Positions 34,101-43,024 of a stretch of DNA of 64,000 nt are shown here, one piece after another. The notes beneath the pieces were generated by a model that saw only the letters and a program-made list of their open reading frames with translations, had not been told where the DNA came from and ran no database searches. Source of the DNA: a bacterium (GTDB lineage Bacteria; Bacillota; Clostridia; Lachnospirales; Lachnospiraceae); contig JAUNGE010000013.1 in the NCBI GenBank assembly GCA_030524675.1, positions 1-64,000 on the forward strand, read 5' to 3'. The stretch's first letter is position 1; every line of letters starts with the position of its first letter. A program made the position numbers and the translations under genes.

Positions 34101-35372
34101 ATGGAGGAAACTGTGATAAGATGGCTGGTACATATGTGGCAGGGATATGTGAGAGTGCTTTTGACGGGAATTTCGCCGGAACGCTTTTTCAATATCTGCC
34201 GGATGCAGGAAGTGGAAATCTGGGACATCAGAAAAGAAGAGGATGGCTACGTCTGCTGCATGAGTGTGCAGGGATTTCGAGAAAGCAGGCCATTGATACG
34301 AAAGGCGAAGGTTAGACTGAAGATTCGGGAGCGGTTTGGACTTCCCTTTTTTTTATACCGAAACCGGAAACGAAAGTTGAGTGCGCTTGGGATGCTGCTG
34401 TTTGCTGTCCTTTTGTATGGGATGACGTGGGTCATCTGGGATGTGACATTTCTTGGGAATGTGCGTTATACCGATGAAGTGCTTCTCGACTATCTGAAAG
34501 AGCAGAATATTACTTATGGAATGAACAAGGCAAAGGTGCGCTGCGAGGAGCTGGAGGAGAAGATACGCCTGGATTTTCCTGAAATTACCTGGGTCTCTGC
34601 GAGGGTTGCTGGGACGAGGCTGATTGTGCAGGTAAAGGAAAATGAGATTCTGGAAAAGACGGAGGAGAGGGAGAGCGCCGCAGGACCGTGTGACCTTGTA
34701 GCGGCAAAAGCGGGAACCATCGTTTCAGTCGTGGTGCGAAACGGTGTGCCGAAAGTAAAGGCGGGGGACAGTGTGGAGGCCGGACAGACACTGGTGGAGG
34801 GGCGAGTGCCGATTCTGAACGATTCTAAGGAGATGGTGAGAGAACAGCTCGTAGCATCGGATGCAGATGTGACCGCGCGCTGCATCACGGAGTATAAGAA
34901 CCATTTTTCCATGCTGCACCAGGAAAAGAGTTTGACAGGAAAGGTGAGAAAGGGGCTGTATCTCAAAGTGTTTGGAGGTGTATTTGCCTGGATTCTTCCA
35001 GGAAGCAGAGAAAATACTTGGGAAGTGACAACAACAGTGTATCCGCTTCATATCTGGGAGGACTTTTTTTTGCCGGTTTCCGTGGGAGTGATCGAGGCGA
35101 AAGAGTATGTGCCATATGAGACCTGGTACTCCGAGGCGGAGGCAAATCTGCGCGCAGAGAAAGAACTTTCCGAGTTTCTTGTAAAATTCGCGCAAAAAGG
35201 GGTGCAAATTCTTGAAAATGATGTTAAAGTAATAAGCAATGGTTCAGAATGTGTTTCTCAGGGTACGATAACCACTGTGGAACAGATTGCGCTGCCTGCG
35301 GCAATCAGCCGCACTATAACAGAGACAGAGGAGAATTCGGATACAGATGAGTATATTGGAGACAATCATTGA
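34101..35372 (+). CDS. yqfD: Sporulation protein YqfD
   Basis: About 423 residues. The N-terminus (WLVHMWQGYVRVLLTGISPERFFNICR) matches the family; a membrane span (LSALGMLLFAVLLYGMTWVIW) follows, then POTRA-like and beta-rich parts (GNVRYTDEVLLDYLKEQNI, KAGDSVEAGQTLVEG). Needed for a late sporulation stage in B. subtilis. The frame extends back to TTG 33969 over a very basic, purine-rich stretch that looks like intergenic sequence, so ATG 34101 is preferred. It overlaps the next start by 26 nt. Confidence 0.88.
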   Translation: MEETVIRWLVHMWQGYVRVLLTGISPERFFNICRMQEVEIWDIRKEEDGYVCCMSVQGFRESRPLIRKAKVRLKIRERFGLPFFLYRNRKRKLSALGMLLFAVLLYGMTWVIWDVTFLGNVRYTDEVLLDYLKEQNITYGMNKAKVRCEELEEKIRLDFPEITWVSARVAGTRLIVQVKENEILEKTEERESAAGPCDLVAAKAGTIVSVVVRNGVPKVKAGDSVEAGQTLVEGRVPILNDSKEMVREQLVASDADVTARCITEYKNHFSMLHQEKSLTGKVRKGLYLKVFGGVFAWILPGSRENTWEVTTTVYPLHIWEDFFLPVSVGVIEAKEYVPYETWYSEAEANLRAEKELSEFLVKFAQKGVQILENDVKVISNGSECVSQGTITTVEQIALPAAISRTITETEENSDTDEYIGDNH

Positions 35373-36384
35373 CATTCCGATGGAACATGAGCGGAATGTA
35401 TGCGGCCAGTTTGACAGCTATCTAAAGAAAATTGAGCGCACACTGCATGTGACGATGGTCTCAAGGGACGGTTCCTTGAAAATTTTGGGGCCGGCGGAGA
35501 CCGTAGGACGTGCGAAGAGCGTGTTAAACAATCTGATAGAGCTTTCCAAGCGAGGAAACCAGATTACGGAGCAGAATGTAGATTATGCGCTGTCACTGTG
35601 CTTTGAGGAGAAAGATGCAAAGATTTTGGAGATAGACAAAGATATTATCTGCCTGACAGCAAATGGAAAACCAGTGAAGCCAAAGACGGTAGGGCAGAAG
35701 CAGTATATCGATGCCATCCGCAAAAAGATGATCGTGTTCGGGATGGGGCCTGCCGGAACTGGAAAGACCTATCTTGCCATGGCGATGGCGATTCAGGCAT
35801 TTAAGAATGGGGAAGTGGGAAAGATTATTTTGACGAGACCGGCGATCGAGGCGGGGGAAAAACTGGGCTTTCTTCCAGGCGATCTGCAGAGTAAGATTGA
35901 CCCATATCTGAGACCTCTCTACGATGCGCTGTACCAGATTATGGGGGCGGAGAGCTATCTGCACAACGCAGAAAAAGGGTTGATTGAGGTGGCACCGCTG
36001 GCCTACATGAGAGGCCGTACTCTGGACAATGCCTATATTATTTTGGACGAGGCGCAGAATACCACACCGGCGCAGATGAAGATGTTTTTGACGCGAATTG
36101 GCTTCGGTTCGAAGGTCATTATCACCGGCGACCAGTCCCAGAAGGACCTGCCGGGAGGCGCGGCATCGGGTCTGGATGTGGCAATGCGGGTTTTAAGCAA
36201 AATTGATGATATTGCGTTCTGCACTTTGACCAGCCGTGATGTGGTGCGCCATCCGCTCGTGCAGAAGATTGTGCAGGCGTACGACGAGTATGAGAAAAGG
36301 GAAGAGGCGGAGTCGAAGAGAAAAGCCGAGCGCATAAGAAAGAGCACAAAGGCGAGAGTGGCCGCAAGAGAAAAAAAGAAATAA
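35347..36384 (+). CDS. phoH: PhoH-family ATPase
   Basis: A 345-residue cytoplasmic P-loop NTPase. An N-terminal KH-like segment (residues ~20-75) is followed by Walker A GPAGTGKT (134-141), Walker B YIILDEAQN and a TGDQSQKDLP motif. The C-terminus is highly basic and helical. Encoded next to ybeY, a conserved pairing linked to RNA and ribosome metabolism. Its start lies inside the end of yqfD. Confidence 0.95.
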   Translation: MSILETIIDIPMEHERNVCGQFDSYLKKIERTLHVTMVSRDGSLKILGPAETVGRAKSVLNNLIELSKRGNQITEQNVDYALSLCFEEKDAKILEIDKDIICLTANGKPVKPKTVGQKQYIDAIRKKMIVFGMGPAGTGKTYLAMAMAIQAFKNGEVGKIILTRPAIEAGEKLGFLPGDLQSKIDPYLRPLYDALYQIMGAESYLHNAEKGLIEVAPLAYMRGRTLDNAYIILDEAQNTTPAQMKMFLTRIGFGSKVIITGDQSQKDLPGGAASGLDVAMRVLSKIDDIAFCTLTSRDVVRHPLVQKIVQAYDEYEKREEAESKRKAERIRKSTKARVAAREKKK

Positions 36385-36451
36385 AGAAGATAGGAGAAAC
36401 AGAGAAAAGAAATAGAAAAAGGAAATACTAAGGGAAAGGATAAGGAAAAGC

Positions 36452-36949
36452 ATGACAATACAGATAGAATATGAAACCGAGAAAGAGCTGCATATTCCGT
36501 ATAAGGAGATTATCGAGAGGGTCGTGGAGGAGGCCATGGAGTATGAGGCGTGTCCGTATGAGGCGGAAGTCAATGTGATTTTGACGGACAATGATGAGAT
36601 TCATGAGACAAATCGGCAGTTTCGCGGGATTGACCGTCCGACGGATGTGCTGTCATTTCCGTTGGTGGAGTATGAGACACCAGCAGATTTCTCGCATCTG
36701 GAGGAAGATGCCGAGGATTTCTTTAATCTGGAGACAGGGGAGCTGATGCTTGGAGATATCATGATTTCTGTTGAGAAAGTGAAAGAGCAGGCGGAAGCGT
36801 ATGGGCACAGCGAGGTGCGCGAACTGGCATTTCTGGTGGCGCACAGCATGCTGCATCTGTTCGGCTATGACCATATGGAGGAGGACGAGCGGGAAATCAT
36901 GGAAAACAAACAGAGAGACATTCTCAGCCGTCTAGGTTATGAAAGATAA
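36452..36949 (+). CDS. ybeY: Endoribonuclease YbeY (rRNA maturation)
   Basis: A 165-residue zinc-dependent RNase involved in 16S rRNA 3'-end maturation and ribosome quality control. The metal site HSMLHLFGYDH gives H131, H135 and H141. FRGIDRPTDVLSFP is the second hallmark. An insertion (about 79-97, acidic) is common in clostridial forms. GGAAAAG precedes the ATG. Confidence 0.97.
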   Translation: MTIQIEYETEKELHIPYKEIIERVVEEAMEYEACPYEAEVNVILTDNDEIHETNRQFRGIDRPTDVLSFPLVEYETPADFSHLEEDAEDFFNLETGELMLGDIMISVEKVKEQAEAYGHSEVRELAFLVAHSMLHLFGYDHMEEDEREIMENKQRDILSRLGYER

Positions 36950-37042
36950 TAGGCGATATGTCATGATAGAAAGACAAAAGAACAGAAAGAAATGAGAAGT
37001 AAGAGCGAAAAAGAAAGATAAGAGAAAAGAGCGTTACAAATT

Positions 37043-38707
37043 ATGGAGAACACAAGAGAACAGGGAACACCAAAAAAGACGTCCAATTTTCTGATACAGG
37101 GTTCTATCCTGGCAGTCAGCGGCATTGTAGTGCGGTTGATCGGTATTCTTTACCGCGTCCCACTGATTCGGATTATCGGAGACGAGGGCATGGGATATTA
37201 TGCCAATGCTTTTTCTGTGTATCAGATATTGCTGTTGTTATCCTCGTACAGTATGCCGTTGGCTGTGTCAAAGATGGTCTCGTTGCGCATGGCGAAGGGG
37301 CAGTATAAGAATATGAGGCGTATCTTAAGCGCTGCGCTGTTTTATGCGACGATAGTCGGAGCCATAGGGGCTGCCGTGGTCTGGTTTGGTGCAGAATTTT
37401 TTGCCACTCGCTTCTTCCCGATGCCATACTGCGTGTATGCTTTAAAAACACTGGCGCCCACCATCTGGATTATGGCATATCTGGGAGTTTACCGCGGGTA
37501 TTTTCAGGGACTTGGCACCATGGTTCCAACAGCCATGTCTCAGATTGTAGAGCAGATTGTGAATGCGGTGGTGAGCGTGGTGGCAGCCAGCTATCTGTTT
37601 GGCATCGGTTTAAAGTCCAATTTGGTGTATGAAAACGACCAGTATGCCAATGCCTTCGGAGCGGCCGGAGGAACGATAGGAACCGGAATGGGAGCACTCG
37701 CGGCACTGCTTTTGCTGCTGCTTCTGTTTTTGGGATACAGAAAGACTTTGAAGCGCCAGATAAGGCAGGACAAGAGCCGCAGAGTGGAGCCGTACAGAAG
37801 AATCACTGGCATTATGATTGCGACCGTGGTTCCTGTGATTTTAAGCACAGCCGTTTACAACATCAATGGAATTTTAGACAGCAGTATTTTCGGCCATTGT
37901 CTCTCCTTTTTGGGGCAGGAGAAGGAATATTCCGTGCTGATTGGCATCTATTCCGGAAAATACCAGCTCTTAATCAATGTGCCGATTGCCATATCGAGCG
38001 CACTTAGCTCGTCGCTGATACCGGCTTTGACGAGGGCTGTGGCAGAAAAGAACAGAAACGAAGTGATAGACCGCATCGCTATGGTGAACCGCTTCACCAT
38101 GCTGGTGGCAATTCCGTCTGCGGTGGGACTTGCTGTGCTCTCCGCGCCGATTCATGAGCTGTTGTTTGCCGGAGATGACAATGCGCTGGCTGTCCAGATG
38201 CTGATGGCAGGTTCCCTCACTGTGGTATTTTATTCTCTCTCCACTGTGAGCAATGCCATTCTCCAGGGCATCAACCACATGAACATCCCGATTCGGAATG
38301 CGCTGCTGTCACTGGCGCTGCATCTGTGCCTGCTGGTGCCGATGACGCTGGTTCTTCATGTGGGTGTTTACAGTCTGGTATTTGCCAATATGCTGTTCGG
38401 ACTTCTCATGTGCATCTTTAACTGGATGGCAATCCGCCGCTATCTGCGCTGCCGCCAGGAAATCAAAAAGACATTCGTACTTCCGTCTGTCTGTGCGCTC
38501 TTTATGGGAGCGGCAGCGTTTGGCGTGCAGAAAGCCCTGCATGGGCTTATAGGGAACAGCCTCTCCACTGTGATTGCCATAGCGGTGGCTGTCATGGTGT
38601 ATGGCGTGCTGCTTTTGAAGCTCCACTGTGTGACTCGCCGCGAGATTATGGCTATGCCTGGGGGCAGAAAACTAGCGCAGCTGCTGCGCAGTCTGCATCT
38701 GCTGTAA
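37043..38707 (+). CDS. SpoVB/YtgP-type polysaccharide flippase
   Basis: A 554-residue integral membrane protein of the MOP superfamily with about 14 spans. The N-terminal FLIQGSILAVSGIVVRLIGILYRVPL and DEGMGYYANAFSVYQILLLLSSYSMPLAVSK match the SpoVB/YtgP (MurJ-like) family, which moves lipid-linked cell-wall precursors across the membrane; SpoVB is needed for spore cortex. Which of the two roles applies cannot be told. It follows ybeY by 93 purine-rich nt, with a weak ribosome binding site. A short A/T hairpin ends it. Confidence 0.92.
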   Translation: MENTREQGTPKKTSNFLIQGSILAVSGIVVRLIGILYRVPLIRIIGDEGMGYYANAFSVYQILLLLSSYSMPLAVSKMVSLRMAKGQYKNMRRILSAALFYATIVGAIGAAVVWFGAEFFATRFFPMPYCVYALKTLAPTIWIMAYLGVYRGYFQGLGTMVPTAMSQIVEQIVNAVVSVVAASYLFGIGLKSNLVYENDQYANAFGAAGGTIGTGMGALAALLLLLLLFLGYRKTLKRQIRQDKSRRVEPYRRITGIMIATVVPVILSTAVYNINGILDSSIFGHCLSFLGQEKEYSVLIGIYSGKYQLLINVPIAISSALSSSLIPALTRAVAEKNRNEVIDRIAMVNRFTMLVAIPSAVGLAVLSAPIHELLFAGDDNALAVQMLMAGSLTVVFYSLSTVSNAILQGINHMNIPIRNALLSLALHLCLLVPMTLVLHVGVYSLVFANMLFGLLMCIFNWMAIRRYLRCRQEIKKTFVLPSVCALFMGAAAFGVQKALHGLIGNSLSTVIAIAVAVMVYGVLLLKLHCVTRREIMAMPGGRKLAQLLRSLHLL

Positions 38708-38712
38708 GATTT

Positions 38713-38734
38713 GCTGAAAAAAAGAGTTTTTTCA
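38713..38734 (+). terminator. Short A/T hairpin after the flippase gene
   Basis: CTGAAAAAA with TTTTTTCAG around a 4-nt loop, directly after the stop codon. Weak stem, terminator-like. Confidence 0.5.
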
Positions 38735-38804
38735 GTATAGTCAAAAAATCTGGAATAAAAATGAAAAAAAGACAGATACTAGCCTTATGAAAGGAGGAGT
38801 TCCT

Positions 38805-39245
38805 ATGAAAAGGTATCGTATCTGTTTTCTTTTCCTCACGACAGCTGTTTTATGCTTTCTGGCTGGGGGATTTTTTTATACAGCAAAAATGGAAAAAAAG
38901 ATGCAGGCGTCTCCGCTTGCATCAGAACAGGAATCTGTGAAACTGAGCCAGCAGCCAGTCATACAGAATGTAGAAAAAGAGTCAGAACAGGATTTGCAGA
39001 ATCCACAGGAGGTCATTCCAGCAAATCAGTCCTCCCCGCAGTCTGTCACTTCAGAGGGAGAATATTATCTGGTGGAGGAGAATGGATTTCTGCTGGTATT
39101 CTGCAAGGATAAAACAACCCTCTGCCTGCACACGCACATGCCAGTGACAGATTTTCCAGTGTCCGAACAGGAAAAATTGGCAGAGGGAATCTGGTTTTCG
39201 ACTATGCTGGACGTTTTTCAATATCTGGAGTCCTATACCAGCTGA
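38805..39245 (+). CDS. Small membrane-anchored protein with BofC-like C-terminus
   Basis: A 146-residue protein with an N-terminal hydrophobic segment (FLFLTTAVLCFLAGGFFY), a polar Gln/Ser/Glu linker, and a conserved C-terminal block (YYLVEENGFLLVFCKDKTTLCLHTHMPVTDFP, then EGIWFSTMLDVFQYLESYTS). That block looks like the C-terminal domain of BofC-type proteins that act in the forespore-mother cell space, an impression from motif shape only. The ATG at 38805 follows AAGGAGGAG. Probably outside the membrane. Possibly sporulation-related. Confidence 0.8.
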   Translation: MKRYRICFLFLTTAVLCFLAGGFFYTAKMEKKMQASPLASEQESVKLSQQPVIQNVEKESEQDLQNPQEVIPANQSSPQSVTSEGEYYLVEENGFLLVFCKDKTTLCLHTHMPVTDFPVSEQEKLAEGIWFSTMLDVFQYLESYTS

Positions 39246-39279
39246 TTTGGTGGTATCTGGCTGATGGCGAGAAATCTTG

Positions 39280-39828
39280 TTATGCAGGATTTTGATTGAG
39301 AAAGGCTTCCTTTGTCTTTTGATTGAGGCATCCGAGCGTTTGAATCACGGTCTCCAGTCCATAAGACAGGTTTTGCTGGTATGCGTGAAAACCGCCGTAG
39401 ATGCAGTAGCTTAGGAAAATGTTTTTTTCTGCATCGGCGCGGTAATCCGGATAGGTCTGAAAAATAAAGTCTTTGATTGACGTTTCCAGACGTCTGGAGA
39501 GATGTCCTTCCTGATTTCCTGAAAAGATAATTCGTATTAAATTTTTTTGTGCCACACATGCCATAATCAGTTCACGTGTGAATACATCCGGCCTCTCAAA
39601 TATGGTCTCTGGATGTGAAAGACCTTTTACAATGTTTGAGACTAAGTCTGCCTCAATCGAGTCTGACAAGGCAAAAATATCCTGGTAATGTGCGTAAAAC
39701 GTGGATTTATTGATCTGCGCCAGCTCGCACAGTTCCCGCACAGTAATTTTTTCCAGCGCTTTTTTTGAGCGCAGTTCAATAAAAGCATTGATGATGTTTT
39801 TTCTTGTTTTTTCTACCCGTAAATCCAT
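39280..39828 (-). CDS. TetR/AcrR-family transcriptional regulator
   Basis: A 182-residue regulator. The N-terminal helix-turn-helix (KITVRELCELAQINKSTFYAHYQD) is standard for TetR proteins and the rest is a helical ligand-binding domain. Minus strand, divergent from glgB with 169 nt between. An inverted repeat immediately upstream (39841-39864) is a candidate operator. Target genes and ligand are unknown; control of glgB or of itself is possible. Confidence 0.92.
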   Translation of the reverse strand: MDLRVEKTRKNIINAFIELRSKKALEKITVRELCELAQINKSTFYAHYQDIFALSDSIEADLVSNIVKGLSHPETIFERPDVFTRELIMACVAQKNLIRIIFSGNQEGHLSRRLETSIKDFIFQTYPDYRADAEKNIFLSYCIYGGFHAYQQNLSYGLETVIQTLGCLNQKTKEAFLNQNPA

Positions 39829-39840
39829 AAAAATCCTTTC

Positions 39841-39864
39841 CCGACAATTTGATAAAAGAGTCGG
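39841..39864. promoter_or_regulatory. Inverted repeat, candidate TetR operator
   Basis: CCGAC (39841-39845) and GTCGG (39860-39864) flank a 14-nt centre, 13 nt from the tetR start. Half-sites are short, so weak. Confidence 0.3.
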
Positions 39865-39997
39865 ATAAGCGCCAGATTGAAAAATCTGATGGTGGCTCTT
39901 TTTCCGAATCGTATTTAAAATGATAATATGAAAGACCGAGGTGATCGGATTTCATGCATATTCGTACTTATTATACCTGTTTTTGGAGGAATTGAAA

Positions 39998-41782
39998 ATG
40001 GATTTTTACGGTTTTTATACAGGAAAAGAATTTGAAGCATATGAATATCTGGGGGCTCATGTGCAGAAGGATGGTGTGGTTTTCCGCACCTTCGCGCCGA
40101 GCGCAAAAGAAATCTCTGTGATTGGAGAATTCAGTGCATGGAAGGAAATTCCCATGAAGAAAGTCTATGATGGAAATTTCTGGGAGTGCTGTGTGAAGGA
40201 GGCCAAGCCAGGAGACATGTACAAATACCGCATTACCGGCGCAAACGGCAGAACTTTGGACCACTGCGACCCGTATGGATACGGGATGGAGCTTCGCCCA
40301 CACACGGCTTCCATTGTCCGTGACCTGAGTACATACCGGTTTAAAGATGAAAAATGGATGCAGGAGAGAACGGCAGGAAAAGACAAGCCTCTCAATATCT
40401 ACGAGGTGCATCTGGGGTCATGGAAAAAGAAGACAGGGGAAGAGGATGGATGGTATTCATACAGCGAGATTGCAGAGCTTCTCGTACCATATCTGAAAGA
40501 ATATCATTATCAGTACGTGGAGGTACTTCCGCTCTCAGAACATCCGTCGGATGAATCCTGGGGATATCAGAATACGGGATTTTTCAGCCCGACTTCCCGA
40601 TATGGGACGGCGCAGGAGCTGATGAAGTTTGTGGATGTGTGTCACAAAGCAGGAATTGGTGTGATTATGGACTTTGTGCCGGTTCACTTTGCGGTGGACG
40701 ACTATGCACTGTGGCAGTACGATGGAACCGCGCTGTATGAGTACCCGCATGTGGATGTGGGAAGAAGTGAGTGGGGAAGCTGCAATTTCATGCATTCCAG
40801 AGGGGAAGTGAGAAGCTTTCTGCAGTCCGCAGCCCACTACTGGCTCTCAAAGTACCATTTTGACGGTCTGCGCATGGATGCGGTCAACAATCTTATTTAC
40901 TGGCAGGGTGATGCGAAGCGCGGAGAAAATAAGAATGGAATTCAGTTTTTACAGGGGCTGAACCAGGGATTAAAGCAGAGATTTCCTTCCGCAATTCTGG
41001 CAGCAGAGGATTCCAGCTCATTTGAAAAAGTGACAGCAGGTGTGGAGTATGGCGGACTTGGCTTTGACTATAAGTGGGATATGGGATGGATGAATGACAC
41101 GCTGGAATATTTCAAAGAGGATACCGGACGGAGAATCGGGGATTACCACAAACTGACCTTCTCCATGCAGTATTTTTACAACGAATCCTACCTGCTGCCG
41201 CTGTCCCACGATGAGGTGGTACACGGAAAGGCGACGATTTTCCAGAAAATGAACGGGCAGTACGAACAGAAATTCCCACAGGCGCGCGCGCTGTACCTGT
41301 ATATGTTCGCCCATCCAGGAAAGAAGCTGAACTTTATGGGAAATGAGTTTGCGCAGGTCAGAGAGTGGGATGAGAAGAGGGAGCAGGACTGGATGCTGTT
41401 AGAATATCCGAATCATGACAGCTTCCATGCGTTCATGAAGAAACTGAACCAAGTTTATGAGAAAAATCCGGCACTCTATGAGAGGGATTATGAGAGGGAT
41501 GGTTTCCAGTGGGTGGACTGTGCGCAGAAAAGTCTCTGCGTGTATGCGTTTGAGAGAAAATCTGACAATCAGAGAATTCTCGCCGTGTTCAATTTCTCAG
41601 ACACGAGGAAGCCATATGAAGTCACCTTGTCAGGCACACAGAAGCTAAAATTCCTGCTTGCAACCGATATGGATATATATGGGGGAGACAGAGAGTACAA
41701 AAAGAAAACCATTTCCGGAAAAGATGGAGTTTTCCAGCTGGAGTTATCGGCATTTTCCGGACAGATGTATGAGATACGCTGA
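39998..41782 (+). CDS. glgB: 1,4-alpha-glucan branching enzyme
   Basis: A 594-residue GH13 enzyme that makes alpha-1,6 branches in glycogen. An N-terminal CBM48-like domain (VFRTFAPSAKEISVIGEF) precedes the barrel: VEVLPLSEHPSDESWGYQ, MDFVPVHF, GLRMDAVNN with the catalytic Asp, AAEDSS with the acid Glu, and LLPLSHDEVVHGK. A C-terminal beta domain ends the protein. TTTGGAGGAATTG precedes the ATG. It stands alone, with no other glg gene in the window, divergent from tetR. Confidence 0.95.
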   Translation: MDFYGFYTGKEFEAYEYLGAHVQKDGVVFRTFAPSAKEISVIGEFSAWKEIPMKKVYDGNFWECCVKEAKPGDMYKYRITGANGRTLDHCDPYGYGMELRPHTASIVRDLSTYRFKDEKWMQERTAGKDKPLNIYEVHLGSWKKKTGEEDGWYSYSEIAELLVPYLKEYHYQYVEVLPLSEHPSDESWGYQNTGFFSPTSRYGTAQELMKFVDVCHKAGIGVIMDFVPVHFAVDDYALWQYDGTALYEYPHVDVGRSEWGSCNFMHSRGEVRSFLQSAAHYWLSKYHFDGLRMDAVNNLIYWQGDAKRGENKNGIQFLQGLNQGLKQRFPSAILAAEDSSSFEKVTAGVEYGGLGFDYKWDMGWMNDTLEYFKEDTGRRIGDYHKLTFSMQYFYNESYLLPLSHDEVVHGKATIFQKMNGQYEQKFPQARALYLYMFAHPGKKLNFMGNEFAQVREWDEKREQDWMLLEYPNHDSFHAFMKKLNQVYEKNPALYERDYERDGFQWVDCAQKSLCVYAFERKSDNQRILAVFNFSDTRKPYEVTLSGTQKLKFLLATDMDIYGGDREYKKKTISGKDGVFQLELSAFSGQMYEIR

Positions 41783-41809
41783 AGAAACTAACTTCACAGA
41801 AAAAAAGAA

Positions 41810-41870
41810 GAACACACAGCAAAAACTGGAAAAGAGCGCCTTTTCCCATGCCATGCTGTGTGTTCTTTTT
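41810..41870. terminator. Bidirectional terminator between glgB and the DUF4397 gene
   Basis: A perfect 11-bp stem GAACACACAGC with GCTGTGTGTTC around a 34-nt loop, with A-rich sequence on the left and TTTTT on the right, serving both convergent genes. Confidence 0.85.
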
Positions 41871-41901
41871 GATGTTTTTTGAATGTTTTACCTTGCAAAC
41901 A

Positions 41902-42843
41902 TTACTGTCTGCGGTCCTCGACTACCAAAATCCGGATGGAATCGGCGTAGAGACTCCAGTTAAAGACATAGATGGTGTAGGATGCATTGCTGCGAACAAA
42001 GATACTGGAAGAGACCAGAGTCATGGAAGAGTTGCTGTTTGCAACCTGGATGTTGTAATTGCCAGAAGGAAGGTAAGCAAAATTGGTTACTTCCTTGTAT
42101 CTGACATTCCGGAAGGTCAAGTATCCTCTGTTTAATGTGACGTTGATGCTTGGATTGGTGGAGGAGAGATTGCAGGCGCGCAGGCATCCGTTTCCTGCGC
42201 TGGCATAGCACGCGCTGTCCGAGATTTCCAGAATATCGAGACCGCTTGCCGTGTTGATGATGGCAACGGTCGTGGCAGAGCCGGATTTTACAGTGATACT
42301 TTTTTGAATGTAGACATAGCCGTTCTGTCCGGCGACTGTGACAATCTGTCTTCCAGCAGAAACACGCCCGTACTGGCTGATTTCGGAGTTTTCCAGGGAG
42401 CGGACAACAAGCTGTTCATTGATATAGATAACGAACGGATTATAGCCGGCTGCCGCGTTCAGGAAGCGCACGGTGCCGTACTGGGTGGTGTTGCAGAAGA
42501 AGCAGGGAATAATCGGGCGCGGGAACATCGTAATGATAGTGCCTAGGATATTGTTGTTTGGATTTCCTAGGTTTGTGCCGCCGGATGGGAGAGCAGGAAG
42601 AATCGTGGCACCCTCGCCAGGGTTTGGAAGAAGAACCACAGGGGTGTTGATGCTTCTGCCATCGGTATTCTGGGAAGAATCCGTTTCTTCTGTGTTCGGC
42701 ATGGAAATAACTGGAAAGATATCGGACAAATCCTGAATATCCTGTCTTTTCACTTCAGGAGTTTCTTCTGTTTTGCGGATAGGCGCCGAGATGGGCGCCG
42801 AGACTGGTGCGGCCTTTCTGTCAGAAAATGATGATGTATCCAT
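41902..42843 (-). CDS. DUF4397 domain protein
   Basis: A 313-residue protein. An N-terminal low-complexity part rich in Pro, Ser, Thr and Asn (about 1-115) has no signal peptide. A short Cys-containing linker (IIPCFFCNTTQYG) leads to a DUF4397-type beta-sandwich (VRFLNAAAGYNPFVIYINEQLVV, VSAGRQIVTV) followed by a second similar half (LTFRNVRYKEVTNFAYLPSGNYNIQV). DUF4397 domains occur in surface and envelope proteins. Absence of a signal peptide suggests a spore-surface role or non-classical export; that is conjecture. Confidence 0.85.
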   Translation of the reverse strand: MDTSSFSDRKAAPVSAPISAPIRKTEETPEVKRQDIQDLSDIFPVISMPNTEETDSSQNTDGRSINTPVVLLPNPGEGATILPALPSGGTNLGNPNNNILGTIITMFPRPIIPCFFCNTTQYGTVRFLNAAAGYNPFVIYINEQLVVRSLENSEISQYGRVSAGRQIVTVAGQNGYVYIQKSITVKSGSATTVAIINTASGLDILEISDSACYASAGNGCLRACNLSSTNPSINVTLNRGYLTFRNVRYKEVTNFAYLPSGNYNIQVANSNSSMTLVSSSIFVRSNASYTIYVFNWSLYADSIRILVVEDRRQ

Positions 42844-42934
42844 GAAAAACCTCTTTTTCTTTCATTATATAACTAAGTTATGAAAGGTTTTTTGCACTGT
42901 GCCTGTACTTTTTGTGAGAGAAAAGATTTTTTGC

Positions 42935-42963
42935 TTGAAATCACAGCAGGGAAAGGATACAAT
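42935..42963 (+). promoter_or_regulatory. Sigma-A promoter of the FAD protein / proB region
   Basis: TTGAAA (42935-42940), a 17-nt spacer, TACAAT (42958-42963). Expected start near 42970. Confidence 0.7.
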
Positions 42964-43024
42964 AAAGCAATGTATGGAGAAATGGAAAAAAGATAAAATG
43001 GGCTATGGACAGAGACGAATAGAT

